In this document: in pieces, positions 1 through 9,902 of the stretch | How positions within the stretch are numbered: the first letter of the stretch is position 1 | How the letters are laid out: each line of letters begins with the position of its first letter | DNA from: Corynebacterium sp. p3-SID1056 | GTDB lineage: Bacteria; Actinomycetota; Actinomycetes; Mycobacteriales; Mycobacteriaceae | Length of the DNA: 64,000 bases | NCBI RefSeq assembly: GCF_025152525.1 | Contig: NZ_JALXXL010000004.1 | Coordinates: forward strand, 62,001 to 126,000 | Direction: 5' to 3' | Program-made: the position numbers and the translations under genes | Notes under the pieces: model-generated | What the model saw: only the letters and a program-made list of their open reading frames with translations | Databases searched by the model: none | What the model was told of the DNA's origin: nothing

Positions 1-875
1 TGTACCCCAACAAGCGCTTGCGCTTAGAAACCGAGCCGAAGATCCTGACCACGCGCGTGATCGACTTGGTCATGCCGATTGGTAAGGGCCAGCGCGCGCT
101 GATCGTCTCCCCGCCGAAGGCTGGTAAGACGACGATCCTGCAGAACATCGCGAACGCGATCGCCACGAACAACCCCGAGTGCTACCTCATGGTGGTGCTG
201 GTGGACGAGCGCCCCGAGGAAGTCACGGACATGCAGCGCAGCGTCAAGGGCGAGGTCATTGCTTCGACCTTCGACCGTCCGCCCTCAGAGCACACCGCCG
301 TGGCGGAGCTGGCCATCGAGCGCGCGAAGCGTCTGGTGGAGATGGGCCAGGACGTCGTCGTCCTGCTGGACTCGATTACCCGCCTGGGCCGCGCGTACAA
401 CAACTCCTCTCCGGCGTCGGGCCGCATTCTCTCCGGCGGCGTGGACTCCAACGCGCTGTACCCGCCGAAGCGCTTCCTGGGTGCCGCCCGCAACATCGAA
501 GAGGGGGGCTCGTTGACGATCATCGCCACCGCGATGGTGGAGACTGGTTCCGCCGGCGACACCGTGATCTTCGAGGAGTTCAAGGGCACGGGTAACGCGG
601 AGTTGAAGCTGGACCGCAAGATCGCCGAGCGCCGCGTCTTCCCGGCCGTGGATGTCAACCCGTCCGGCACCCGCAAGGATGACCTGTTGATGAGCCCGGA
701 GGAGACGCGCGTGATGCACAAGCTGCGCCGAATCCTGTCGGCGCTGGACCCGCAGCAGTCGATCGATATGCTGATTAAGCAGCTGAAGAAGACGAAATCC
801 AACGGTGAGTTCCTCATGGGCGTAGCGAATTCTGCGCCGATGGTCGCTGACCAGGACTCGGAGGAGTACAAGTAA
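1..875 (+). CDS. rho: Transcription termination factor Rho, C-terminal part (5' end outside window)
   Basis: Hexameric RNA helicase that ends transcription at Rho-dependent sites. The frame is open from base 3 ([12 protein letters not shown]), so the true start lies upstream; the TTG at 18 is not a start. The visible part is the RecA-like ATPase domain: Walker A (PPKAGKTT, bases about 113-136), Walker B region [16 protein letters not shown], and the arginine-finger region [15 protein letters not shown]. The N-terminal RNA-binding domain is missing from the window. The TAA is followed directly by the prfA ATG, so the two genes are probably co-transcribed and translationally coupled. Confidence 0.97.
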   Translation, partial: YPNKRLRLETEPKILTTRVIDLVMPIGKGQRALIVSPPKAGKTTILQNIANAIATNNPECYLMVVLVDERPEEVTDMQRSVKGEVIASTFDRPPSEHTAVAELAIERAKRLVEMGQDVVVLLDSITRLGRAYNNSSPASGRILSGGVDSNALYPPKRFLGAARNIEEGGSLTIIATAMVETGSAGDTVIFEEFKGTGNAELKLDRKIAERRVFPAVDVNPSGTRKDDLLMSPEETRVMHKLRRILSALDPQQSIDMLIKQLKKTKSNGEFLMGVANSAPMVADQDSEEYK

Positions 876-1949
876 ATGGCAAACGAAGTCTCACTGGTTG
901 ATGACTACGTCGCTGAGTACCAGGGCATCCAGGCGCAGATGAGCGATCCGGAGGTGACCTCCAACCAGCAGCTCTTCCGCAAGCTGTCCAAGCGCTACGC
1001 GGAGCTGCAGCCGATCATCAAGGCCAACGACGCCCTTCAGCAGGCGAAGGATGACCACGAGGCGGCCGCCGAGATGGCGAGCGAGGACAAGGAGTTCGCA
1101 GAGGAAGCCGAGCGCCTCGCCGCAGAGATCGTGCAGCTGGAGGAGCAGCTCGCGGACTTGCTCGCCCCGCGCGACGAGCACGATGGCGACGACGTCATCA
1201 TGGAGCTGAAGGCTGGCGCGGGCGGCGAGGAGGCCGCACTCTTTGCCGGCGACCTGGCCCGCATGTACCAGAAGTACTGCGAAAAGCACGGCCTGAAGTG
1301 GGACGTGCTCGACGCAGCGGAAACCGACCTGGGCGGCATCAAGGACATGACGGTCTCGGTCAAGGCGAAGAACCCTTCGCGCGACGGAGCCTGGTCGAAG
1401 CTGAAGTTCGAGGGTGGCGTGCACCGCGTCCAGCGCGTGCCGGTCACCGAGTCGCAGGGGCGTATCCAGACCTCAGCGGCGGGCGTGTACGTATTCCCGG
1501 AGGCCGACGAGGTCGAAAGCGTCAACATCGATGAAAAGGACATTCGCGTGGATGTCTACCGTTCCTCCGGTAAGGGCGGCCAGGGTGTGAACACCACCGA
1601 CTCGGCGGTGCGCATCACTCACCTGCCCACAAACATCGTGGTGACCTGCCAGAACGAGCGTTCGCAGATTCAAAACCGTGCGCGTGCGATGCAGGTGCTC
1701 CAGGCCCGCCTTGAGCAGCTGGAGCGCGAGAAGCTCGAGGCTGCGGAGGCCGAGGGCCGCGCGTCCCAGGTGCGCACCATGGACCGCTCCGAGCGCATCC
1801 GCACCTACAACTGGCCGGAAAACCGCATCTCCGATCACCGCATCAACTTCAAGGCGAACAACCTGGATTCGGTGCTCGACGGCAATCTGGACGATCTCAT
1901 CACCGCGCTGCAGACGCACGAGCGCCAGGAGCGCCTTGAAGCAGAGTAG
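876..1949 (+). CDS. prfA: Peptide chain release factor 1
   Basis: Class I release factor that reads UAA and UAG in the ribosomal A site and triggers peptide release. It has 357 residues, normal for RF1. The stop-codon tripeptide PVT is at residues 189-191, the RF1 type (RF2 has SPF). The peptidyl hydrolysis motif GGQ is at 234-236 within [17 protein letters not shown]; its Gln is the residue methylated by PrmC, encoded just downstream. The ATG follows the rho stop without a gap. Confidence 0.98.
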   Translation: MANEVSLVDDYVAEYQGIQAQMSDPEVTSNQQLFRKLSKRYAELQPIIKANDALQQAKDDHEAAAEMASEDKEFAEEAERLAAEIVQLEEQLADLLAPRDEHDGDDVIMELKAGAGGEEAALFAGDLARMYQKYCEKHGLKWDVLDAAETDLGGIKDMTVSVKAKNPSRDGAWSKLKFEGGVHRVQRVPVTESQGRIQTSAAGVYVFPEADEVESVNIDEKDIRVDVYRSSGKGGQGVNTTDSAVRITHLPTNIVVTCQNERSQIQNRARAMQVLQARLEQLEREKLEAAEAEGRASQVRTMDRSERIRTYNWPENRISDHRINFKANNLDSVLDGNLDDLITALQTHERQERLEAE

Positions 1950-1956
1950 GCCCGCT

Positions 1957-2787
1957 ATGCGCGAGGTGCTCTCGCGGGCGGCGGCCACGCTTGCCGACGC
2001 CGGCGTGCCCACCCCCGAGGTCGACGCCCGTCTCATCGCCGCCCACTTCCTGGGCACGAGCCCGATGGGCATGGCCTTCGCCGAGCCAAGCGACGAGTTT
2101 GCCCCGGCTTTCGAGGCCGCCATTGCACGACGCGCGACTCGAGAGCCGCTACAGCACATCACCGGCACCGCGCCTTTCGGCCCACTCGAGTTGGAGGTCG
2201 GCCCCGGCGTGTTTATCCCGCGACCGGAAACCGAGGTACTCGCCGATTGGGCGGTGCGCAGGCTCGCAGGCACGCCACGCCCGACCGTGGTGGACCTAGG
2301 CACCGGCTCGGGTGCGCTGGCGATCTACATCGGCCACCACATCCCAACCGCGCAGGTCACCGCGGTGGAGCTTTCGCCGATCGCGCGCGAATACGCCGCG
2401 CGCAATGCGGCCACCAACAACGTGCGCCTCACGCTTGTCGACGCCTCCATGACCGATCCCGAACTCCTGCCGGAGCTGCGAGGACGGGTCGACCTGGTCG
2501 TGGCCAACCCGCCGTACGTACCGGAGACACCCGACCTCGACCCGGAGGTCTACCACGACCCGCACGAGGCCGTCTTCTCTGGCGCCGACGGGATGGACGC
2601 CATCCGCGGGCTCGTGCCGGTCGCAGCGCGGCTTTTGCGTCCTGGTGGCTGGTTGGGCGTGGAACACGACGACGCGACGTCGGAAAGCACGCGCGCGGTG
2701 ATCAGTGCCAACGGTGCCTTTGACCGCCCCGAGCCCTTGCGCGATCTCGCTGGGCGAGAGCGGTTTGTCTGTGCGAGTAAGCTGTAG
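1957..2787 (+). CDS. prmC: Peptide chain release factor N5-glutamine methyltransferase
   Basis: Methylates the Gln of the GGQ motif in release factors, using S-adenosylmethionine. I read 276 residues from the ATG seven bases after the prfA stop; the open frame runs further back into prfA but without homology. Residues 113-119 (DLGTGSG) are the SAM-binding loop, and NPPY at 184-187 is the substrate-Gln motif of this family. The N-terminal third is the release-factor-binding helical domain. Adjacency to prfA fits its role. Confidence 0.95.
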   Translation: MREVLSRAAATLADAGVPTPEVDARLIAAHFLGTSPMGMAFAEPSDEFAPAFEAAIARRATREPLQHITGTAPFGPLELEVGPGVFIPRPETEVLADWAVRRLAGTPRPTVVDLGTGSGALAIYIGHHIPTAQVTAVELSPIAREYAARNAATNNVRLTLVDASMTDPELLPELRGRVDLVVANPPYVPETPDLDPEVYHDPHEAVFSGADGMDAIRGLVPVAARLLRPGGWLGVEHDDATSESTRAVISANGAFDRPEPLRDLAGRERFVCASKL

Positions 2788-2811
2788 CCGATAAGGGAGT
2801 AAAGGAGCCCA

Positions 2812-3471
2812 ATGGGGAGCAAGATTTATCACTGTCTCGATCCGCAAGAGCGGGAAGCAGGGCTGAGCGCCGCGGTGGACGCGGTGCAGGCAGGGCGATG
2901 CATCGTGCTGCCGACCGATACGGTCTACGGCATCGGCGCAGACGCGTTTAACAACGACGCGGTGGCGAGCCTGCTTGCCACCAAGCGGCGGGGCCCAGAT
3001 ATGCCGGTGCCGGTGCTCGTCGGATCCTGGACCACGATTCAGGGACTCGTGCGAGAGTTTTCGGATACCGCGAAGACTCTGGTTGAGGCGTTCTGGCCGG
3101 GCGGGCTTTCCATCGTCGTGCCGGAGGCACCGAGCCTGCCGTGGAACCTCGGCGATACCCGCGGCACGGTGTTACTGCGCATGCCAAATCAGCCGCTCGC
3201 CCTTGAATTGCTACAGCGTACCGGCCCGATGGCTGTATCCTCGGCCAACATTTCAGGCAATCCGCCTGCGCTCAACGCCGCAAACGCCAAGCAGCAGTTT
3301 GGAGACGCCGTCGGTATCTACCTTGACGGCGGGGATGCGAAGGTGGGGGAACCCTCCACCATCGTGGACATCTCCGGGCCGCAGCCGGTCATTCTGCGCG
3401 AGGCGGCGATCAGCGCTGAGCGCATCGGTGAAGTCTTAAACCTTGACCCGGAGCAGTTGCGGAGGCGCTAG
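2812..3471 (+). CDS. tsaC: L-threonylcarbamoyladenylate synthase (Sua5/YrdC/YciO family)
   Basis: Makes threonylcarbamoyl-AMP from threonine, bicarbonate and ATP, the first step of t6A37 tRNA modification. The 219 residues cover the YrdC-type domain: LPTDTVYGIGADAFN near residues 32-46, the basic KRRGPDMPVPVLV segment, and SSANISGNP near 143-151. Length is that of the short TsaC form; no separate Sua5 C-terminal domain is evident. AAAGGAG lies just upstream of the ATG. The gene sits tightly between prmC and wecA, as in other corynebacteria. Confidence 0.93.
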   Translation: MGSKIYHCLDPQEREAGLSAAVDAVQAGRCIVLPTDTVYGIGADAFNNDAVASLLATKRRGPDMPVPVLVGSWTTIQGLVREFSDTAKTLVEAFWPGGLSIVVPEAPSLPWNLGDTRGTVLLRMPNQPLALELLQRTGPMAVSSANISGNPPALNAANAKQQFGDAVGIYLDGGDAKVGEPSTIVDISGPQPVILREAAISAERIGEVLNLDPEQLRRR

Positions 3472-3474
3472 GAG

Positions 3475-4623
3475 ATGACGGGAGCGGGAGTGCCGCTGCG
3501 CGAGCTCGGACTGGTGCTCCTGGTCGCGGCGGCAATTACCTATCTGGCCACGGGCCCGGTTCGCTCGCTGCTCGTGCGGACCGGGCGGGTCGCGGAGATT
3601 CGCAAGCGTGACGTCCACACGCAGCCCACCCCCTCGGTGGGCGGGCTCGCGATGTTCACCGGCTTCGTGTGCGCCGTCTTTCTCGCCGAACAGCTGCCCG
3701 CCCTGACCCGCGGGTTCGCGCCGATCACCCCGGAAATGACTGCTGTGCTTGCAGGGGCGTTCGCCATCGTGGTCGTCGGCATTATCGACGACCTCTACGA
3801 GCTCGGGGCACTAGCGAAGCTGATAGGGCAGTTTTTCGCCGCAATCATCATGAGCGTGTTGGGCATCTCCTTCACGGTGTTTTTCCTGCCTTTCGGCGAG
3901 GGCACAACGCTGATCCTGGATCAAGTGCAAGGGATGGCACTCGGGGCGGTGTTTACCGTGCTCCTGGTCAATGCCGTGAACTTTGTCGACGGCATCGACG
4001 GGTTGGCTGCTGGCATCGGCATGATCGCCGGCAGCGCGATTCTCGTCTTTTCGCTCACCGTCCTCCACGAGCAGGGCGGCGCGGTCTCGGCCTACCCGCC
4101 AGCGATTATTTGCGCTGCGCTCGTGGGCATTTGCGCAGGGTTTTTGCCGCATAACTTTGAGCCAGCGCGGATTTTCATGGGGGACTCCGGGGCGATGCTT
4201 ATTGGGTTGCTGCTCGCCGCAGCGTCGATTTCGGCGTCGGGCAAGATCAACATGTCGCTGTATGGCACAGCAGACCTGGTCGCGCTGGTGAGCCCGATCA
4301 TCGTGGTGCTGGCGGCGATCGCGTTGCCGGTGGCGGATCTCCTGTGGGCTGTCGTGCGCCGCACGGCGCGCGGCCAGAGCCCATTCGCTGCGGATTCCGG
4401 GCACATTCACCACCGGCTGCTACGCCTGGGGCACACGCACCGACGCACGGTTGTGGTGCTTTACCTGTGGGTGGCGGCAGTCGCCTTCGGCGCCGTGAGC
4501 TTTTCCGTGGTGCCGCCCCAGGTGGCAGTGGTGTTCACGCTCGCGTTGCTGCTCGCGGCCTTCTTGCTCACGCTCGTGCCCCTGCGGGCGGGCAAGATCG
4601 GACCGACGAGGGCACCAAAGTAG
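3475..4623 (+). CDS. wecA: MraY/WecA-type undecaprenyl-phosphate GlcNAc-1-phosphate transferase
   Basis: Polytopic membrane enzyme that transfers a sugar-1-phosphate from a UDP-sugar to a polyprenyl phosphate. In mycobacteria and corynebacteria this ortholog starts the linker unit joining arabinogalactan to peptidoglycan; that role is inferred from the family. About ten hydrophobic helices are visible in 382 residues. Family motifs are present: IIDDLYELG, NFVDGIDGLAAG, FMGDSGAMLIG and HIHHRLLRLGH. The start codon follows the tsaC stop by three bases, with GGAGG at 3461-3465 as ribosome binding site. Confidence 0.93.
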   Translation: MTGAGVPLRELGLVLLVAAAITYLATGPVRSLLVRTGRVAEIRKRDVHTQPTPSVGGLAMFTGFVCAVFLAEQLPALTRGFAPITPEMTAVLAGAFAIVVVGIIDDLYELGALAKLIGQFFAAIIMSVLGISFTVFFLPFGEGTTLILDQVQGMALGAVFTVLLVNAVNFVDGIDGLAAGIGMIAGSAILVFSLTVLHEQGGAVSAYPPAIICAALVGICAGFLPHNFEPARIFMGDSGAMLIGLLLAAASISASGKINMSLYGTADLVALVSPIIVVLAAIALPVADLLWAVVRRTARGQSPFAADSGHIHHRLLRLGHTHRRTVVVLYLWVAAVAFGAVSFSVVPPQVAVVFTLALLLAAFLLTLVPLRAGKIGPTRAPK

Positions 4624-4657
4624 GCGAGTGGGCGCATAAGCGCCGGCTCAGGTTGGG

Positions 4658-4663
4658 TAAGAT
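4658..4663 (+). promoter_or_regulatory. -10 hexamer TAAGAT for the atpI-like gene
   Basis: The hexamer ends 8 bases before the GTG at 4672, and the bases between hold no ribosome binding site. This suggests a leaderless transcript beginning at or next to the GTG. Confidence 0.55.
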
Positions 4664-4671
4664 GGCGCAGC

Positions 4672-5145
4672 GTGAGTACTTCCACGCCGGACCCAAGCAA
4701 CGCCAGCACTTCCAAGCCTGACCTGAACGTACGCGATACCGACGAGTTCACCGACCAGCGCTTGCCCATTATCCGCGCGCTGAAGATCGCGGCAGGTGCG
4801 CTTCTTGCGCTCACAGTTCTCAGCCTTATGGGGTGGGGCGCGGCGCGCGAGCTGCCGGGCATTTGGGGCGTGCTGATGGGCGTGGCCATTGGCGGCGGCT
4901 TCGTGCTTGCCACCGCAGCGTCGGTGCTGGCGACATCGAATTCCACGCCCAGTATGACCATGGCAGTGGTGCTCGGCGGGTGGCTAGTCAAGATGGTGGT
5001 CTTGATTTTGCTCTTCGTCTGGTTGCGTGGCTTCGAGTTTTATGACAACACCGCCTTTGCCGTCACGACGCTCGCAGCCCTCGTGGTCGCGCTGACTGCA
5101 GAGGCATGGGGCGTGATCACCTCGCGCACTGCCTACTTGGGGTAG
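4672..5145 (+). CDS. AtpI-like membrane protein upstream of the ATP synthase operon
   Basis: 157 residues: a polar N-terminus of about 40 residues rich in Ser, Thr, Pro and Asp, then four hydrophobic segments. Sequence alone gives no catalytic motif. Its position just upstream of atpB is where atpI homologs lie; AtpI is a small protein thought to help assemble the c-ring. The function is therefore inferred from position and topology. The GTG start is supported by the -10 hexamer at 4658-4663. A 0.4 kb gap separates it from atpB, so it may not be in the same transcript. Confidence 0.75.
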   Translation: MSTSTPDPSNASTSKPDLNVRDTDEFTDQRLPIIRALKIAAGALLALTVLSLMGWGAARELPGIWGVLMGVAIGGGFVLATAASVLATSNSTPSMTMAVVLGGWLVKMVVLILLFVWLRGFEFYDNTAFAVTTLAALVVALTAEAWGVITSRTAYLG

Positions 5146-5224
5146 CGCGCCGGTCGTCGACGATTGTCTGCGGCGTGCGGATGGTGCCTGAAAGTGCGAA
5201 AAACACTACCCCTGTTCGCGGTTG

Positions 5225-5240
5225 TGTGACAGACATTACA
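5225..5240. promoter_or_regulatory. Possible GlxR (CRP-family) binding site upstream of atpB
   Basis: TGTGACAGACATTACA matches nine of the ten outer half-site bases of the known GlxR consensus TGTGA-N6-TCACA. It overlaps the right arm of the inverted repeat at 5208-5245 and lies about 110 bases before the TAAAGT hexamer. The central bases do not match the usual TA. Confidence 0.4.
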
Positions 5241-5349
5241 GGGGTGAAAACATGCCGTTTGTAGTGCAGCTTTACCCCGAAATCGGGTAGTGGTGTGCGC
5301 TGCATGTGTGACGCGGCCCCCAAAGTCCAGGAAACTCACGATGACCTGT

Positions 5350-5355
5350 TAAAGT
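5350..5355 (+). promoter_or_regulatory. Candidate -10 hexamer TAAAGT of the atp operon
   Basis: It is the best A/T-rich -10-like hexamer in the 0.4 kb before atpB. No good -35 sits 16-18 bases upstream, so this is tentative. Confidence 0.35.
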
Positions 5356-5558
5356 ATCCGACGGGCTTACTTGAGGCAGGGGACTGCCCAGCGCATGCTG
5401 GCTCACGCTGCCTTAAAGAGACTCCCCTGTCCCCGCGGTAGCAGATGTGCGACGGAGTCCGCCGTGGGAGACAGCCTTGATGAAGACGTCCATCGCACCG
5501 CATTCACCCGAATGCGGCCCGAGAACGGGAGAGAACGCTGAGCGTTACAACTTTGGCC

Positions 5559-6353
5559 ATGAAGGGTAGTTTCCACGCACCCGAACTTGGTCCAGAAATT
5601 TTCCCGGGGCACACGTACGGCCAGTTCATTGGTGAAGACTTTGCCAATGGATGGTTCGCGCTGGATCGCATCATGATCGTCCGCCTTTTCGTGGCAGCGA
5701 TCCTTGCGATCCTCTTTGTTATTGCCTTTAGGAAGCCTCAGCTGGTTCCTAAGGGTCTGCAAAACTTCGCAGAAATGGGTGTGGACTTTGTCCGCATCCA
5801 CATCGCAGAAGACACGCTGGGGAAGAAGGACGGCAAGCGGTTCCTGCCGGTCATCGCCACCATCTTCTTCACCGTGCTGTTCATGAATGCTGCGACGATC
5901 ATTCCTTTCCTCAACATCTCGCCTAACGCGCGCATCGGTATGCCGATCGTGCTGGCTGCTGTTGCATACATCGCGATGATCTACGCAGGCGTGCAGCGCT
6001 ACGGAATTGCTTACTTCAAGCACTCCACCGTCATTCCTGGACTGCCGTGGTTCCTCCACATCCTGGTGGTACCGATCGAGATCTTCTCGACGTTCATTCT
6101 GCGTCCGGTCACCCTGGCAATTCGTCTCATGGCGAACTTCCTGGCCGGCCACATCATTCTAGTTCTGCTGTACTCTGCCACGAACTTCTTCTTCTGGCAG
6201 CTCAACGCATGGACTGGTTTCAGTGGCCTGACCATCATTGCAGCGATCCTGTTTACGCTCTATGAGCTGATCGTCATCTTCCTGCAGGCATACATTTTTG
6301 CGCTGCTGACGGCGGTCTACATTGAGCTTTCGTTGCATGCGGATGCGCACTAA
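5559..6353 (+). CDS. atpB: ATP synthase F0 subunit a
   Basis: Membrane subunit that forms the proton half-channels against the c-ring. It has 264 residues from the ATG at 5559, with five to six hydrophobic helices. The essential Arg lies in LAIRLMANFLAGH in the penultimate helix region. The start is uncertain: TTG 5553 is two codons upstream, and CTG 5538 is in frame and the only codon well spaced from the GGAG at 5528-5531. ATG was chosen because it begins the segment MKGSFHAPEL that resembles other corynebacterial subunits. First gene of atpBEFHAGDC. Confidence 0.93.
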   Translation: MKGSFHAPELGPEIFPGHTYGQFIGEDFANGWFALDRIMIVRLFVAAILAILFVIAFRKPQLVPKGLQNFAEMGVDFVRIHIAEDTLGKKDGKRFLPVIATIFFTVLFMNAATIIPFLNISPNARIGMPIVLAAVAYIAMIYAGVQRYGIAYFKHSTVIPGLPWFLHILVVPIEIFSTFILRPVTLAIRLMANFLAGHIILVLLYSATNFFFWQLNAWTGFSGLTIIAAILFTLYELIVIFLQAYIFALLTAVYIELSLHADAH

Positions 6354-6409
6354 CAATGGCGCGACCACACGGCCTAACTGAATAACCCCTCCACATTGTC
6401 ACTCGTTCT

Positions 6410-6428
6410 CCCGCACCAAGGACGCGGG
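6410..6428 (+). other. Short hairpin upstream of atpE
   Basis: CCCGC (6410-6414) pairs with GCGGG (6424-6428) about 30 bases before the atpE start. The atpB-atpE gap of 104 bases is the longest inside the operon. Such leaders often raise translation of the multi-copy c subunit; here that is inference. Confidence 0.35.
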
Positions 6429-6439
6429 GGAGCACCTAG

Positions 6440-6703
<264 letters not shown>

Positions 6704-6757
6704 GAAGAGCTAGCGAACCTAGCGTTAAGAGTCCATTTTTTAGAACAGGAGCAACCA

Positions 6758-7330
6758 ATGACTAACGTCAACGAATTTCTCGTGGCGGCTGAAGGGTCGG
6801 AGGACATTCCGTTTACGTCGGAGCCTTCCATTCTCTTCCCCGCTCCGTACGACGTGGTTTGGTCGCTTGTCGTCTTCATCATTATCTTCCTCCTCTTCTG
6901 GAAGTACGTGCTTCCGAAGTTCCAGGAAGTGTTGGCGGAGCGCGAAGACCAAATCAAGGGTGGCATTGAGCGCGCTCAGGCTGCCCAGGCTGAAGCGTCG
7001 GCTGCCCTGGAAAAGAACAATGCAGAGCTCGCTGAGGCACGCGCCGAGGCCGCTGCGATCCGTGAAGCTGCCCGTGCAAAGGGCAAGGAGATCGAGGCGG
7101 AATCTCGCGACCGTGCCGAGGCTGAGTCCAAGCGCATTGTAGAAGCTGGAGAGAAGCAGCTTCTGGCTTCCCGTGAGCAGGTCGTTGCCGAGCTGCGCAA
7201 CGATCTAGGCCAGAACTCGATCAACCTTGCCGAGCGCCTGCTGGGCACCGAGCTGTCGGATTCGACCCGCCGCTCGAACACGATCGATTCCTTCCTCTCT
7301 GAGCTCGACAACGTCTCGACGAGAAAGTAG
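6758..7330 (+). CDS. atpF: ATP synthase F0 subunit b
   Basis: Peripheral stalk subunit of 190 residues that links F0 to F1. One membrane helix lies near residues 24-45 ([19 protein letters not shown]), followed by a long charged, Ala-rich helix expected to form the coiled-coil stalk. An N-terminal stretch of about 20 residues precedes the helix. AGGAGCAACC is well placed before the ATG. It ends five bases before atpH. Confidence 0.96.
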   Translation: MTNVNEFLVAAEGSEDIPFTSEPSILFPAPYDVVWSLVVFIIIFLLFWKYVLPKFQEVLAEREDQIKGGIERAQAAQAEASAALEKNNAELAEARAEAAAIREAARAKGKEIEAESRDRAEAESKRIVEAGEKQLLASREQVVAELRNDLGQNSINLAERLLGTELSDSTRRSNTIDSFLSELDNVSTRK

Positions 7331-7335
7331 GCGAG

Positions 7336-8169
7336 ATGAAGGCAGCGAGTCGCGAAGCACAAGCAAAGGTCTCGGAACAGCTCGATCAGCTGATCCAGAA
7401 TTCCGACAACGCCGTCGCCACTGCGATGAACATCGGCGCGGAACTGTTCCTCATCGTCGACCAGCTCGACGGGGAGCGCGCGCTGCGCATCGCCGTTGCC
7501 GACAGCTCGGTAAGCGGCGCTCAGCGCACCGGCGTTATGCGCGACGTGTTTGGCGGAAAAGTCGCGGAGCCGACCCTGCAGATTCTGCTGGCAGCAGCGG
7601 AGCAGGAGTGGTCCACCCCGCGCGAATTCCGCACCGGGCTTGTCAACCTTGGCCGTCGTGCTATTGCGCGCGGCGCCGAGAAGGACGGCAAGCTCGAGCA
7701 GGTGGAGGAGGAGCTCTACCAGCTTTCCACCCTGCTGGAGCGCGAGAAGGATCTGACCCAGCTGTTGTCGGACCGCACTGCGGTATCCGAGAAGAAGCGA
7801 GGGCTGCTGGCTAACGTGATTTACGGCAAGGTGACGATGTTCACCGAGGCTTTGGCTTTGCAGGTCATCGGCCGCCCGCAGCACAACCCGGTGGACGATC
7901 TGGTGGCGCTGGCCACCGAGCTCGCCGGTCTGCGGGGCAAGACCGTGGCACGTGTCGCCACTGCTGAGGGGCTTTCTGACTCCCAGCGTGACGTCCTGAC
8001 GCAGAAGCTTGAGAAGATTTACGGTCGTGAGATTGCTATCCACTCCGAGGTTGACCCCAGCCTCCTCGGTGGGTTGGTAATCCGTGTTGGCGATGAGGTA
8101 ATTGACGGTTCCACGCGCGGCAAGCTAGCCCGCCTGCGTACCGACGTTGCCGCGAACGCGACCCTTTGA
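7336..8169 (+). CDS. atpH: ATP synthase F1 subunit delta
   Basis: Connects the peripheral stalk to the top of F1. At 277 residues it is about 100 longer than the E. coli subunit, with an extra N-terminal helical segment, as usual in corynebacteria; mycobacteria have a b-delta fusion instead. The C-terminal half carries the usual delta signature around [29 protein letters not shown]. It ends 44 bases before the atpA start I chose. Confidence 0.95.
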   Translation: MKAASREAQAKVSEQLDQLIQNSDNAVATAMNIGAELFLIVDQLDGERALRIAVADSSVSGAQRTGVMRDVFGGKVAEPTLQILLAAAEQEWSTPREFRTGLVNLGRRAIARGAEKDGKLEQVEEELYQLSTLLEREKDLTQLLSDRTAVSEKKRGLLANVIYGKVTMFTEALALQVIGRPQHNPVDDLVALATELAGLRGKTVARVATAEGLSDSQRDVLTQKLEKIYGREIAIHSEVDPSLLGGLVIRVGDEVIDGSTRGKLARLRTDVAANATL

Positions 8170-8213
8170 GAACGAAGATAATGCTGGAAGAAACTACCGA
8201 GAGCAGGAAGAAC

Positions 8214-9845
8214 ATGGCGGAGCTGACGATCTCCTCCGATGAGATCCGTAGCGCGATAGCGAACTACACCTCGAGCTACTCCGCGGAGGCCTCCCGTGAG
8301 GAGGTCGGCGTGGTGACTTCGGCTGCAGATGGTATTGCCCAGGTTTCCGGGCTGCCAGGGTGCATGACGAACGAGCTGCTCGAGTTCCCGAATGGCGTCA
8401 TTGGCGTCGCACAGAACCTCGACACCGATTCCATCGGTGTGGTGGTCCTGGGTAACTTTGAGTCCCTGACAGAAGGCGACGAAGTCAAGCGGACGGGCGA
8501 GGTCCTGTCCATCCCCGTTGGGGAGGACTTCCTTGGTCGCGTAATCAACCCCCTGGGTCAGCCGATCGACGGCCTTGGCCCAATCGAGTCCAAAGAAGAG
8601 CGTGCCCTGGAACTCCAGGCCGCAGGCGTGCTTGACCGCCAGCCGGTCGAGGAGCCGCTGCAGACGGGTATGAAGGCGATTGACGCCATGACCCCGATCG
8701 GCCGTGGCCAGCGTCAGCTCATCATTGGTGACCGTAAGACCGGTAAGACCGCGGTCTGCATCGACACCATCCTCAACCAGAAGCCGTTCTGGGAGACCGG
8801 TGACCCGTCGAAGCAGGTGCGCTGCATCTACGTGGCAGTGGGCCAGAAGGGTTCCACCATCGCTGGTGTGCGCAAGACCCTGGAGGACCACGGCGCGCTC
8901 GAGTACACCACGATCGTGGCTGCACCGGCGTCTGACTCCGCAGGCTTCAAGTGGCTCGCGCCGTTCTCCGGCGCTGCCCTGGGCCAGCACTGGATGTACC
9001 AGGGCAAGCACGTCCTGGTCATCTACGATGATCTGACCAAGCAGGCTGAGGCCTACCGTGCGATCTCGCTGCTGCTGCGCCGTCCGCCGGGCCGCGAGGC
9101 ATACCCGGGTGACGTGTTCTACCTGCACTCCCGTCTGCTGGAGCGTGCAGCGAAGCTGAACGACGAGCTGGGTGCCGGCTCGCTCACCGCGCTGCCGATC
9201 ATCGAGACCAAGGCAAACGACGTGGGCGCGTTCATTCCGACCAACGTCATCTCCATTACGGACGGCCAGGTCTTCCTGCAGTCCGACCTGTTCAACCAGG
9301 GCGTGCGTCCGGCTATCGACGTGGGTATTTCCGTCTCCCGTGTCGGTGGTGCCGCACAGACCAAGGGCATGAAGAAGGTCGCAGGTAACCTGCGTCTGGA
9401 CCTTGCTGCTTACCGCGATCTCGAGGCATTCGCTGCCTTCGCGTCCGACCTGGATGCTGCTTCCAAGAAGCAGCTGGAGCGCGGCCAGCGCCTCGTCGAG
9501 CTGCTCAAGCAGTCCGAGAACGCACCGCAGGCAGTCGAGTACCAGATTGTTTCTATCTGGGCTGCGAACGAGGGCCTCTTCGACGTCGTTCCCGTCGAGG
9601 ATGTGCGCCGTTACGAGACCGAGCTGCAGGAAGCGATCCGCTCCTCTGCACCTGAGGTCTTCTCGCAGATCGAAGGCGGCAAGCCGCTGGACGATGCTTC
9701 GAAGGACGCCATCAAGCGCGTCAACGAAGAGTTCGCTCGCACCTTCCAGGCTTCGTCCGGTGAGCGCATCGTGCGCGAGCCGGAGGTCAAGCCCCTGGAT
9801 GCCGGCGAAGTATCCAAGAACAAGCTCAACGTCAGCCAGTCCTAA
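8214..9845 (+). CDS. atpA: ATP synthase F1 subunit alpha
   Basis: Non-catalytic nucleotide-binding subunit of the alpha3beta3 head, 543 residues from the ATG at 8214. That start has an AGGAAG site seven bases or so upstream and begins [11 protein letters not shown], the usual start; an open extension to 8166 overlaps atpH and has no family similarity. Walker A is GDRKTGKT at 172-179. The alpha signature [13 protein letters not shown] lies before the C-terminal helical domain. Confidence 0.97.
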   Translation: MAELTISSDEIRSAIANYTSSYSAEASREEVGVVTSAADGIAQVSGLPGCMTNELLEFPNGVIGVAQNLDTDSIGVVVLGNFESLTEGDEVKRTGEVLSIPVGEDFLGRVINPLGQPIDGLGPIESKEERALELQAAGVLDRQPVEEPLQTGMKAIDAMTPIGRGQRQLIIGDRKTGKTAVCIDTILNQKPFWETGDPSKQVRCIYVAVGQKGSTIAGVRKTLEDHGALEYTTIVAAPASDSAGFKWLAPFSGAALGQHWMYQGKHVLVIYDDLTKQAEAYRAISLLLRRPPGREAYPGDVFYLHSRLLERAAKLNDELGAGSLTALPIIETKANDVGAFIPTNVISITDGQVFLQSDLFNQGVRPAIDVGISVSRVGGAAQTKGMKKVAGNLRLDLAAYRDLEAFAAFASDLDAASKKQLERGQRLVELLKQSENAPQAVEYQIVSIWAANEGLFDVVPVEDVRRYETELQEAIRSSAPEVFSQIEGGKPLDDASKDAIKRVNEEFARTFQASSGERIVREPEVKPLDAGEVSKNKLNVSQS

Positions 9846-9902
9846 TTTCTGCCACAAGCGGAACTTTTAGGACCTACATAAAGGAAGGGAGGAACACACA
9901 CC

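Larger units (their letters stand above)
5146..5552. other. Intergenic leader region of the ATP synthase operon (407 bp)
   Basis: No gene is visible. The stretch holds an inverted repeat ACCCCTGT (5208-5215) / ACAGGGGT (5238-5245), a possible GlxR-type site inside it, a small hairpin CCCG-AAAT-CGGG (5276-5287), a -10-like TAAAGT (5350-5355), and two competing pairings around 5375-5429. If transcription begins near 5362, atpB would have a 5' leader of about 190 bases. In C. glutamicum the atp operon responds to pH and carbon status; whether these elements do that here is unknown. Confidence 0.6.

Noticed and set aside
5403..6152. Minus-strand gene within the atp leader and atpB
   Set aside because: It overlaps atpB entirely, has no ribosome binding site and encodes Arg/His/Asp-rich sequence without domains.
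8019..9857. A 612-residue open frame on the minus strand opposite atpA
   Set aside because: It mirrors the codon pattern of atpA in high-GC DNA, shows no domain, and the opposite frame is a complete ATP synthase subunit.
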